Below are positions 7,121 through 12,617 of a DNA stretch of 12,617 nucleotides, piece after piece. Positions within the stretch are counted from its first letter, which is position 1, and every line of letters begins with the position of its first letter. The stretch is taken from positions 1 through 12,617 of the forward strand of contig JBGPIK010000174.1 in the NCBI GenBank assembly GCA_041484845.1, given 5' to 3'. The position numbers and the translations under genes are program-made. Below the pieces are notes generated by a model that was not told the origin of the DNA, ran no database searches, and saw nothing but the letters and a program-made list of their open reading frames with translations. Source of the stretch: JBGPIK01 sp041484845 (GTDB lineage Bacteria; Desulfobacterota; Binatia; UBA9968).

Positions 7121-7140
7121 TCTCCCTTTACAAAGGGAGA
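7121..7140. repeat. Perfect palindrome TCTCCCTTT-AC-AAAGGGAGA
   Basis: A 9-bp stem (7121-7129 with 7132-7140) surrounds a 2-base loop. It is embedded in a C/T-rich context (AAATCCCTCTAAA before, CAATTCCCCCCTCT after) that matches, from memory, a dispersed palindromic repeat seen in many environmental bacteria, where the plus strand spells NPSKSPFTKGDF in translation. The 2-base loop suggests a cruciform or dispersed repeat rather than a standard terminator. Confidence 0.6.
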
Positions 7141-7164
7141 CTTTCAATTCCCCCCTCTGGCAAT

Positions 7165-7242
7165 ATCACGTGCGTCGTTGATGACGACCCGACCATGTCG
7201 AAGCTTTTGGAACTTCAAAAGAGCATTGCGCCGAAATTTTAG
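7165..7242 (+). pseudogene. Possible remnant of a response-regulator receiver domain
   Basis: The frame from 7165 reads ITCVVDDDPTMSKLLELQK, then SIAPKF and a TAG at 7240-7242. The pattern, a beta strand, an acidic pair (DDD), PxM and then LLxL, is the signature of the first strand and helix of receiver domains (compare ILVVDDDPTM). The frame stops after 25 residues and no phosphoacceptor aspartate or threonine region follows in any frame. Upstream it runs directly into the palindrome. It is either a decayed fragment or a chance match. Confidence 0.25.
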
Positions 7243-7405
7243 CGGCGGGTTTCGGGATCAATCCAATCCACGGACTCTGCTCCGGGGGTACATAGCTCGG
7301 CGCTTAGCCTACGTGGTATCAGCGCTCAGCAACAACAATGGTCCCTGATGAAGCGGCCTGCTCCTTAGGCGATCCGTTCCAGCCGAAGAGACGCCGTTCG
7401 AGTAA

Positions 7406-7717
7406 TCAGGCGTATTTTTTGACTGCGTTCTCAATGGCGCCGCCGGCCTTAGCCAGGTCGTCAGGTACCATCACCGGATGAAGTTCGATCGTTGCATTGA
7501 ATGCAAGAAACCACGGTTCAGCGATAGACGGGATTTGAGAAGCATCTTGCATCTGGAGAAAGACGAACGCCGTGCGCTGGCCGTTGTCGTCCGTAAAATA
7601 AACGGCCTCCGGCTTCAAATCCGCCAATATCAATTGTATGGTCGCGCCGAGTCTGCCGGCCTTGGCGGCCGCGTTCCCGGCTTCAACAGGGATGTTGACC
7701 TTCAATAGGAACCGCAT
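7406..7717 (-). CDS. Small conserved protein of unknown function (103 aa)
   Basis: A 103-residue soluble protein beginning MRFLLKVNIPVEAGNAAAKAG, followed by KPEAVYFTDDNGQRTAFVFLQMQDASQIPSIAEPWFLAFNATIELHPVMVPDDLAKAG. The layout (strand, helix, strand, strand, helix, strand) suggests a small ferredoxin-like or dimeric alpha-beta barrel fold. Close-looking proteins occur widely in soil Proteobacteria and actinobacteria. I recall some being labelled 'panthothenate synthetase' in databases without clear support, and I would not carry that name over. The longer frame starting at 7762 is rejected because ATG 7717 has a perfect AGGAGGT (7722-7728) four bases upstream. It is the next gene downstream of the methyltransferase on the same strand, but the MITE-like element separates them. 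Confidence 0.85.
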   Translation of the reverse strand: MRFLLKVNIPVEAGNAAAKAGRLGATIQLILADLKPEAVYFTDDNGQRTAFVFLQMQDASQIPSIAEPWFLAFNATIELHPVMVPDDLAKAGGAIENAVKKYA

Positions 7718-7805
7718 AGTTACCTCCTGACGGTTTGGTATATTCGATGCGCACAGCGGCATCTTACACTTAACCTCATCGTGAGGCCAGATGACATGCC
7801 CTGTC

Positions 7806-7903
7806 CATAACTCCGCTCTAAGGCGGTTTCCACGAGGGGAGAGCCCTCGCCCGTTGGGCGAATCATCTTACCTATGGTGAGAGGCCCTTAGAGCGGAGTT
7901 ATG
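7806..7903. mobile_element. MITE-like element, 98 bp, with 18-bp perfect inverted ends and 8-bp direct repeats
   Basis: The ends CATAACTCCGCTCTAAGG (7806-7823) and its exact complement (7886-7903) are 18-bp perfect terminal inverted repeats. Directly outside both ends is the same octamer GCCCTGTC (7798-7805 and 7904-7911), which looks like a target-site duplication; the match extends one more C. The 62-bp interior encodes nothing and contains two overlapping small hairpins, CGAGGG/CCCTCG (7833-7838/7844-7849) and TCGCCC/GGGCGA (7847-7852/7856-7861). This is the architecture of a miniature inverted-repeat transposable element moved in trans by a transposase that makes 8-bp duplications. I do not recognise the parent insertion sequence. 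It could also fold as a long hairpin between the two genes. Confidence 0.75.
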
Positions 7904-7961
7904 GCCCTGTCCTTTCCGGCAGCGATAGCAGGGAAACTCTTCCTCTCCTCATTGCCCACGG

Positions 7962-8780
7962 TTAAGCTTTGATGGTGATTATGTGTGCTTGGATCTTTGC
8001 ATCCACAACCCCGCGCCCGAACCGCTGAGCGATAGCTTCCGCAGCGATATCAGTTGCTTCGCCAAGCCGCGAGGCATTACGCGCGTTAATCTCGTTTCGC
8101 AAGGGTGTTCCTTGGCAATAAGCGATTGCTGGAATTCGGAAAGACTGTGCCCGACTGCGAGCCGCGAGTGTAATTATCTCGGGCGAGGCAGTGAAGCCGC
8201 CATTTGCCAGATCTTGCTCTATGGTCTCCTGGTTGTAGTAACCGTGAGGCGCGCGCGGAAGAAAACGAGGCGGGTCTCCGGGAAATAGGGATTCGAGCGC
8301 CGTTGTCACGGTGTCGGCGAATTCGTTCTCTTCGATCCTATCCCAAACGTTGAAGATGAAGATGCCCCCCGGCCTGAGCACTCGACATGCTTCGGAATAC
8401 GCCCTCGATTTTTCAGAGAAGAACATTACGCCGAACTGACAGACGACGGCATCAAACGTCTTGTCTGGAAAGGGGAGTTGCATCGCATCCGCTTGACGCC
8501 ATTCGACCGCGCGCTGAGTCCCAAGGGCGGAAGCATGGTCGAGCATCGGCTGATTCAGATCGGTAGCGACAATAGACACGCTATCGGGTAGCGCGGATGC
8601 CAGGGCACGAGTGACAACACCGGTGCCGGCTGCAATTTCCAGTACGCGTGTCAAGGATCTCGAAGCTAGTCGTCTCGCGAGATCGACGGCGTATGGCTCG
8701 AAGATTAATGGAACCAGATGCGTTTCATATAGCTCCGGAATTGAACCGGCGAAGACTTTATCCGTATCGTGACTTCTCAT
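7962..8780 (-). CDS. Class I SAM-dependent methyltransferase (Methyltransf_11 / UbiE-like)
   Basis: A 272-residue cytoplasmic methyltransferase. SAM-binding motif I is VLEIAAGTGVVTRAL (46-60), and the acidic end of strand 2 is VATDLNQPML (71-80). WRQADAMQLPFPDKTFDAVVCQFGVMFF (94-121) covers motifs II/III, and CRVLRPGGIFIFNVWD (132-147) is the post-motif. The C-terminal part (YYNQETIEQDLANGGF onwards) resembles small-molecule C- or O-methyltransferases. The ATG at 8780 is chosen because MRSHDTDKVFAGSIPELYETHLVPLIFEPYA is the typical start of this group. The frame stays open back to a TTG at 8963, but that extension is rich in Ser/Arg/Ala and unlike protein. There is no strong ribosome binding site. 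It follows the binding-protein gene by 189 bases, so co-transcription is possible but less sure. The substrate is unknown. Confidence 0.88.
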   Translation of the reverse strand: MRSHDTDKVFAGSIPELYETHLVPLIFEPYAVDLARRLASRSLTRVLEIAAGTGVVTRALASALPDSVSIVATDLNQPMLDHASALGTQRAVEWRQADAMQLPFPDKTFDAVVCQFGVMFFSEKSRAYSEACRVLRPGGIFIFNVWDRIEENEFADTVTTALESLFPGDPPRFLPRAPHGYYNQETIEQDLANGGFTASPEIITLAARSRAQSFRIPAIAYCQGTPLRNEINARNASRLGEATDIAAEAIAQRFGRGVVDAKIQAHIITIKA

Positions 8781-8969
8781 TGGTTCACTCTGCCAGGTCA
8801 GTGGATTGGCGTTTGCAATTGTTCTCTCGTTCGCAATCCATGGCGAGGTATAGACCTCTATCGGAAAAACTTTCGCTCGCGGCGCGGAAGCCGAAGCGTT
8901 TTTGATCTGCGTTGATGACCGGGATCGAGTGGGCCGCGCCACGGCGCCGGAGAAGGACGCCAAGTCAGC

Positions 8970-9941
8970 TTATTTCGCATAGAGCTTGGCGATATATCCG
9001 CTCTTGTCGACCTCTTCGACTAAACTCGCGTCGATTGTGTCTCTGGCCAACGTCACTTTCGATTTCGGCGTTCTGACGGAATCGAGGACCGATTGAACTC
9101 CTGTCAGTTCCGGGTACGGTCGTTCGCGCATCGCCTCAGCCACACGCGGGTAGCCGTACTCCGCCCCTTTGATGCCTTCTTGCTTGAGGACTGAAAGCGC
9201 CAGTTCCTTGTTGGTTTTAAACACGTAGATTCCTTCGATCAGGCCTTCGATAAATTTTACCAACAAGTCGCGGTGAGTTTTTAACAAGCCGGTTGGCACC
9301 ACCTGGCCGAAGCGCGCGTAATCGAGAGGAATATCCAATAGGTCCACGAGCACACGGCAGCATCCGGACTCCAGGATCGCCGGTACGTCATAAGTTCCCA
9401 AAAGAGTTCCATCGACTTGTCCGGCCACCATTGCGGGGAGCCGCGTGGTGCCGGCGGCTTGAATAATCCGCACGTCTTTATCGGGATCCAATTTCCAATG
9501 GCGCAACAACATTCGGGTCGTGACTTCCGAGGACGAGCCGAAGCGGCTGATCGCGAGCCGTTTTCCTTTCAGGTCCTCGGGAGTTTTGATTTCGTTGCGC
9601 GCGACAAACGCAAATGGAAAACGATTGACATAGACGCTGATCAGTTTGCCGTCGAGCACCCCCGACGATACTGCATTCAACATAGCCGGAACGTCGGAGT
9701 CGGCGACATCGAGGTTTCCGCTGACCATGGCTTGGGCCATGGTTGCGCCGCTGGTGAAGTAGATCAGTCGGATTTCGAGATTGCGCTTTTTCCACAAGCC
9801 GGCCCGTTCGATCGTTTTGTGCAGGTTTTTGGCGACGCCAGTGCCGCTGTATCCGACGCGCACGAGTTGCTGGGCGCGAGCATGGGAGACAGCCATCGCG
9901 ACGAGAAAGAGAGCCATCAAGGGCGCTATGTTTTTGGCCAT
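8970..9941 (-). CDS. ABC transporter substrate-binding protein, NMT1/SsuA/THI5-like
   Basis: A 323-residue exported periplasmic binding protein. Residues 1-23 form a signal peptide (MAKN, hydrophobic core, cleavage after SHARA before QQLVRVGYS). Typical NMT1/TauA-type segments follow: VRVGYSGTGVAKNLHKTIERAGLW (27-50), IYFTSGATMAQAMVSGNLDVADSD (60-83), IKTPEDLKGKRLAISRFGSSSEVTTRMLLRHWKLDPDKDVRII (118-160), and RLPAMVAGQVDGTLLGTYD (167-185). No permease or ATPase gene is adjacent, so it is an orphan binding protein. In environmental bacteria such proteins often accompany aromatic or amide degradation genes, and its ligand may be the substrate of the upstream UbiD and cupin enzymes (inference). 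The ATG is preceded by a run of eight G six bases upstream. The gap to UbiD is 21 bases, so they are co-transcribed. Confidence 0.92.
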   Translation of the reverse strand: MAKNIAPLMALFLVAMAVSHARAQQLVRVGYSGTGVAKNLHKTIERAGLWKKRNLEIRLIYFTSGATMAQAMVSGNLDVADSDVPAMLNAVSSGVLDGKLISVYVNRFPFAFVARNEIKTPEDLKGKRLAISRFGSSSEVTTRMLLRHWKLDPDKDVRIIQAAGTTRLPAMVAGQVDGTLLGTYDVPAILESGCCRVLVDLLDIPLDYARFGQVVPTGLLKTHRDLLVKFIEGLIEGIYVFKTNKELALSVLKQEGIKGAEYGYPRVAEAMRERPYPELTGVQSVLDSVRTPKSKVTLARDTIDASLVEEVDKSGYIAKLYAK

Positions 9942-9947
9942 GGAACA

Positions 9948-9955
9948 CCCCCCCC
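9948..9955 (-). promoter_or_regulatory. G8 homopolymer acting as the ribosome binding site
   Basis: Eight consecutive G on the minus strand (GGGGGGGG then TGTTCC and ATG) occupy the Shine-Dalgarno position of the binding-protein gene, six bases from its start. No other purine-rich site is present. Homopolymers of this length can vary by slippage, which would alter spacing or strength here. Confidence 0.5.
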
Positions 9956-9962
9956 TGCAAAA

Positions 9963-11372
9963 TTATGAGAAAAATCGGCCGTACTTTTTAACCACCTGCT
10001 TAATTAGCTCAGGACTGGAGCCGGATACGTGGGGATAGTCTTTCATCCATTCGTACGGGCGGGTCGCGTCAATTATGGCACGAGAGCTGAAGCCCTTTTT
10101 GTCTCTCGGAATCACCGGATCGAGCGGCCCGCTCCAGGCGCGGCGAATAAAATCAGTATCGTTGACCGGATCAGCTCTGGTACACATCGCCCAGATGACG
10201 TCGTTCATGTCATACGGATCGATATCGTCATCGACGACGACGACATAGCGCCCGAGATAGGCTCCGGTTTGGCACTGAGCCGCGATGACGCCGGCTTGTT
10301 TCGCGTGGCCCGGATAGCGCTGCTTGATTGAAACCGCGGTGAAGAATCTGCCTTGATAGCAGCCGACACCTTTGACGTCCGGCACGCCGGCTTTTTCCAA
10401 CTGATCCCAGATAAACGCAGAGCGCAATAGGCCGTCGTCGGCGCCGGCGGGAGGACGGGATGACGGCGCGCCGGTCAAAATCGGGTTGTTGCGGTGCATC
10501 AGGCGCTTAACTTTTAAAATGGGTTCGGTGCGCTCGCCGCTGGCGTAGTAGCCGGTCCATTCGCCGTAAGGGCCTTCGCGTCTCTGGCCGTCCGGCAAGA
10601 CTTCTCCTTCGATGGTAATCTCGGAGTAAGCAGGAATCGGCAGTCCGGTGTGTTTGCCGAGAATAACATCGACCGCTTCACCGCGAATACCGCCGGCGTA
10701 ATCATACTCCGACTTTCCCCACGGCAGGCTGTTCGCGGCCGTCATCAGCAACAGAGGATCGTCGCCGAAACTGATGGCTACGGGGCAGGGGCGCCCCTGG
10801 TCGAAATACTTCTGGCGCATGATCCGTCCCTGTTTTCCCGGCGAGATATAGAGCGCGAGCGTATCGCGATCGTGCACCATCACGCGGTAGCAGCCAAGAT
10901 TGACCCAACCCTCGTCAACGTCGCGCGTAATCACGAGGTGAGCCGTGCCGATGTATCGTCCGCCGTCTTCTTCGTGCCAATGCGGAACCGGCAGCGAGAA
11001 GAGATCGATATCCGTGCCTTCATATACGTTCTCCAGCACCGGGCCGCTTTTTACGACACGAGGCGGAATATACTGCGGATTATTCAATCGTTGCCGCCAT
11101 GCCTGGATGAATTGTGTGCGATTGGAGTCGAGCGGCAGATGGGTCGTCAGGCATTGGCGTTTCAGGGATTGGTGATGAACGCCGACGAGCACCCGGTGAC
11201 CGGGGGGATAATTTCTGATGTTATCGAAAAGAATCGCCGAATAGGGGGGATTGCGCACATAGACTTCCGTGATCGCGCCCATTTCGTATTGCCAATCGGC
11301 CCCATCGACTTTTCGCAACTCGCCAAATTCGTCGACTTTATCCATCCAGCCGCGCAGGTCCGAGTAAAGCAT
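9963..11372 (-). CDS. UbiD family decarboxylase (prenylated-FMN dependent)
   Basis: A 469-residue cytoplasmic member of the UbiD superfamily, which reversibly (de)carboxylates aromatic or alpha,beta-unsaturated acids with prenylated FMN made by UbiX. Key family residues are readable: WVNLGCYRVMVHDRD (156-170) holds N158 (metal) and R163; GEAVDV (231-236) holds E232 (metal); EGPYGEWTGYY (266-276) supplies the catalytic glutamates E266 and E271, spaced as in fungal Fdc1 (E277/E282). Length and domain order are normal. The N-terminus (MLYSDLRGWMDKVDEFGELRKVDG) is the usual start. AAAGGA lies ten bases before the ATG. No ubiX is in the window. Position between a gentisate-type dioxygenase and a binding protein argues for degradation of an aromatic acid rather than ubiquinone synthesis. 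The substrate is not deducible. Confidence 0.93.
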   Translation of the reverse strand: MLYSDLRGWMDKVDEFGELRKVDGADWQYEMGAITEVYVRNPPYSAILFDNIRNYPPGHRVLVGVHHQSLKRQCLTTHLPLDSNRTQFIQAWRQRLNNPQYIPPRVVKSGPVLENVYEGTDIDLFSLPVPHWHEEDGGRYIGTAHLVITRDVDEGWVNLGCYRVMVHDRDTLALYISPGKQGRIMRQKYFDQGRPCPVAISFGDDPLLLMTAANSLPWGKSEYDYAGGIRGEAVDVILGKHTGLPIPAYSEITIEGEVLPDGQRREGPYGEWTGYYASGERTEPILKVKRLMHRNNPILTGAPSSRPPAGADDGLLRSAFIWDQLEKAGVPDVKGVGCYQGRFFTAVSIKQRYPGHAKQAGVIAAQCQTGAYLGRYVVVVDDDIDPYDMNDVIWAMCTRADPVNDTDFIRRAWSGPLDPVIPRDKKGFSSRAIIDATRPYEWMKDYPHVSGSSPELIKQVVKKYGRFFS

Positions 11373-11401
11373 TTATTTAATGTCCTTTCGTAGAATAACT
11401 C

Positions 11402-11437
11402 GTTCAATCCGTTTAAACGGTTCAAATCGTTAAGGCG
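11402..11437. repeat. Tandem 9-bp GTTCAA-type repeat array, copy 2
   Basis: Four 9-bp units occur: GTTCAATCC, GTTTAAACG, GTTCAAATC and GTTAAGGCG. They fill most of the 67-bp gap between the cupin stop and the UbiD start, ending just before the cupin stop codon. The period and core are the same as in copy 1 at 3248. If the operon is co-transcribed, the repeat is part of the mRNA leader of UbiD, and GTTTAAAC inside it is itself a perfect 8-bp palindrome. Confidence 0.75.
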
Positions 11438-11439
11438 GT

Positions 11440-12450
11440 CTATGCTTTCGCTTCTTCCCGGTAAAAGCCGAGCAGATCGAGCACCGGTTTATCGTTTATG
11501 GCGAAAAGAATCACCGCATCCTTCGACTGGCTGGCGTGGTTGTGCCAGAGCCATTGCGGGACGGTAAAACTGTCGCCTTCCTCCCATTCAAAGGTTTGGT
11601 CACCAACGGTAGTGACGCCTCTGCCCCGGAACGCGTGATAAATCGCGCTGCTGGTGTGCCGGTGCGACCAGGTTATTTCTCCCGGACGCAGCATCTGAAT
11701 CTCGCAAGAAAGCGTCGGTAAAGTAGAGCCGCCCGTCAGTGGATTAATATAACGCAGGACAACGCCGTCGAACGGGTCGCCCGGGCTCTCGCCCAAATCG
11801 ATCAATGCTTTCTCCGTGTCCTCCCAACGGTAACGGTACGGTGGCGGCTGGACCGAGTCGGCGTTGATCCATTTGGGGCGCGCGGGCCCAAGCTCATGGA
11901 GGGTGTAGTTTTTTGGTTTTGAAATTTGTTGTTGCTTGGTTGGATACGCGTCGCCAAAACTTATTTCGAAAAACTTGACCATCGGAAGATCGGTGCCATC
12001 GATCCAGACAATCGGATCAGCAGAACCATTGTAGTGATCGTGCCACGTCCTGTTCGGCGTGGTGATGAGGTCGCCCTTTTCCATGGGGAAGGCTTCGCCT
12101 TCGACGGTTGTCTGCGCGCCGCCGCCTTGGATCACGAATCGGACAGCTCCCATCGTGTGCCGGTGGGCCTCTGCGACTTCGCCGGAATTGACCAGCTGCA
12201 CGCCCATGGCAAGGGTGTGCGTGGTACGAAACTTTGTCGGGGTGTGAAAGCCAATGAATCGCCGCGCAGTTTGATCGAGAGTCAGGATCTCACCTGCTTT
12301 TATCAAACTGCCGTAGACATCCCGCCAACGCCAAATGCACGGTTGATAGGAAGGCTCCGGCTCGTAGGTTTCGGGACGATTTCCAGCAGTCCAGAAGCCG
12401 AGCAGGTTTTTCTCGGCCAGCTCATCATTGAATTCATCCAAAGAGCTCAT
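11440..12450 (-). CDS. Bicupin dioxygenase, gentisate 1,2-dioxygenase-like
   Basis: A 336-residue cytoplasmic bicupin of the gentisate / salicylate / 1-hydroxy-2-naphthoate 1,2-dioxygenase family, non-haem Fe(II) ring-cleavage enzymes. The N-terminal cupin shows EAHRHTMGAVRFVIQGGGAQTTVEGEAFPMEKGDLITTPNRTWHDH (94-139), with iron ligands H96, H98 and H137. The C-terminal cupin shows WSHRHTSSAIYHAFRGRG and FEWEEGDSFTVPQWLWHNH (261-305), which also keeps an HxH (H263, H265) and H303. Length is slightly short of the usual 340-380. The ATG at 12450 has AAAGGAG (12459-12465) eight bases upstream. It is the first gene of a probable operon with UbiD and the binding protein. The family call is solid; gentisate itself as substrate is not shown. 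Confidence 0.9.
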   Translation of the reverse strand: MSSLDEFNDELAEKNLLGFWTAGNRPETYEPEPSYQPCIWRWRDVYGSLIKAGEILTLDQTARRFIGFHTPTKFRTTHTLAMGVQLVNSGEVAEAHRHTMGAVRFVIQGGGAQTTVEGEAFPMEKGDLITTPNRTWHDHYNGSADPIVWIDGTDLPMVKFFEISFGDAYPTKQQQISKPKNYTLHELGPARPKWINADSVQPPPYRYRWEDTEKALIDLGESPGDPFDGVVLRYINPLTGGSTLPTLSCEIQMLRPGEITWSHRHTSSAIYHAFRGRGVTTVGDQTFEWEEGDSFTVPQWLWHNHASQSKDAVILFAINDKPVLDLLGFYREEAKA

Positions 12451-12617
12451 GTTGATTGCTCCTTTCGAACCGCGGAACTAGCCCGCATTTCTCACATCAA
12501 AGTCAATCGAGAGGCGAGCTCTCCAGACCGAGGCAATGAGCCTGTGCCTTGGAGCAGCCCGCAAACCGAGTTGCTGGAGCGAACGCCCGTGGCAAAGCGC
12601 AAGCGGCGAACCGAGCA
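12451..12617. other. Upstream region of the cupin-UbiD operon, no gene seen
   Basis: These 167 bases contain the cupin ribosome binding site and, on the minus strand, a TTGACT (12506-12501) that could be a -35 box; the -10 position only offers GCTAGT at 18 bp spacing, a weak match, so I do not call a firm promoter. The plus strand is open to the window edge but has no start codon and an arginine/glutamate/proline-rich composition, so it is not called as coding. Confidence 0.4.

Larger units (their letters stand above)
6991..7405. other. Gene-free interval of about 415 bases
   Basis: This interval holds the predicted promoter of the MFS gene (7028-7056), a perfect 9-bp-stem palindrome (7121-7140) in a pyrimidine-rich segment, and a short response-regulator-like fragment (7165-7242). 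From 7243 to 7405 I see no coding pattern, hairpin or repeat I can support. A plus-strand open frame over 7067-7348 has an unnatural composition and runs through the palindrome, so I do not call it a gene. Confidence 0.6.

Noticed and set aside
7067..7348. Plus-strand open frame of 93 codons in the 6991-7405 interval.
   Set aside because: It reads straight through the palindromic repeat, has no ribosome binding site, and its composition is not protein-like.
8781..8963. N-terminal extension of the methyltransferase from a TTG at 8963.
   Set aside because: The extension is Ser/Arg/Ala-rich with no domain, while ATG 8780 gives the normal start of the family.
3411..9941. Functional link between yjbQ (thiamine-phosphate-synthase-like) and the NMT1/THI5-like binding protein as a thiamine-precursor system.
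   Set aside because: They are far apart on opposite strands, no TPP riboswitch is visible, and NMT1-type binding proteins have many ligands.
12481..12617. Plus-strand open frame running to the window edge.
   Set aside because: No start codon in frame and a charged, low-complexity composition; more likely non-coding or repeat-derived.

Overview
The window reads as a chromosomal segment of roughly mid-50s % GC from a free-living, metabolically broad bacterium. The gene mix (NMT1-type solute-binding protein, UbiD-type decarboxylase, bicupin ring-cleavage dioxygenase, stand-alone carboxyltransferase) and the short-period intergenic repeats resemble uncultured soil or sediment Deltaproteobacteria/Binatota-type genomes. 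That placement is inference from gene style, not from a marker gene. No rRNA, tRNA, CRISPR array or intact insertion sequence is visible.

Layout, left to right. (1) 1-663: two small uncharacterised minus-strand genes, the first cut by the window edge. (2) 935-1585: plus-strand histidine phosphatase, converging on a minus-strand oxaloacetate-decarboxylase/pyruvate-carboxylase-B-like carboxyltransferase (1756-3228). An octamer-based inverted repeat lies between their ends. (3) 3411-5693: a plus-strand run of yjbQ, a 23S rRNA uracil-C5-methyltransferase and a VOC protein, with a good sigma70-type promoter before yjbQ. (4) 5731-6990: minus-strand MFS exporter with its own promoter. (5) 6991-7405: about 415 bases without a gene, holding a perfect palindrome and a possible response-regulator remnant. 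(6) 7406-7717: small conserved protein of unknown function, then a 98-bp MITE-like element at 7806-7903. (7) 12450 down to 7962, minus strand: bicupin dioxygenase, UbiD-family decarboxylase, NMT1-type binding protein and a SAM methyltransferase. The first three are closely spaced and probably form an operon for an aromatic carboxylic acid.

How the genes may work together: UbiD-type decarboxylases act on aromatic or unsaturated acids, and gentisate/salicylate-type bicupins cleave hydroxylated aromatic acids. The periplasmic binding protein could capture the substrate, but no permease or ATPase gene is present here. The exact substrate cannot be read from the sequence.

The most unusual non-coding signals are the MITE candidate (18-bp perfect terminal inverted repeats, 8-bp target duplication), two arrays of a 9-bp GTTCAA-type repeat about 8 kb apart, and the octamer hairpin between the convergent genes. 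I found no convincing new multi-gene system such as a defence island, toxin-antitoxin pair or biosynthetic cluster.
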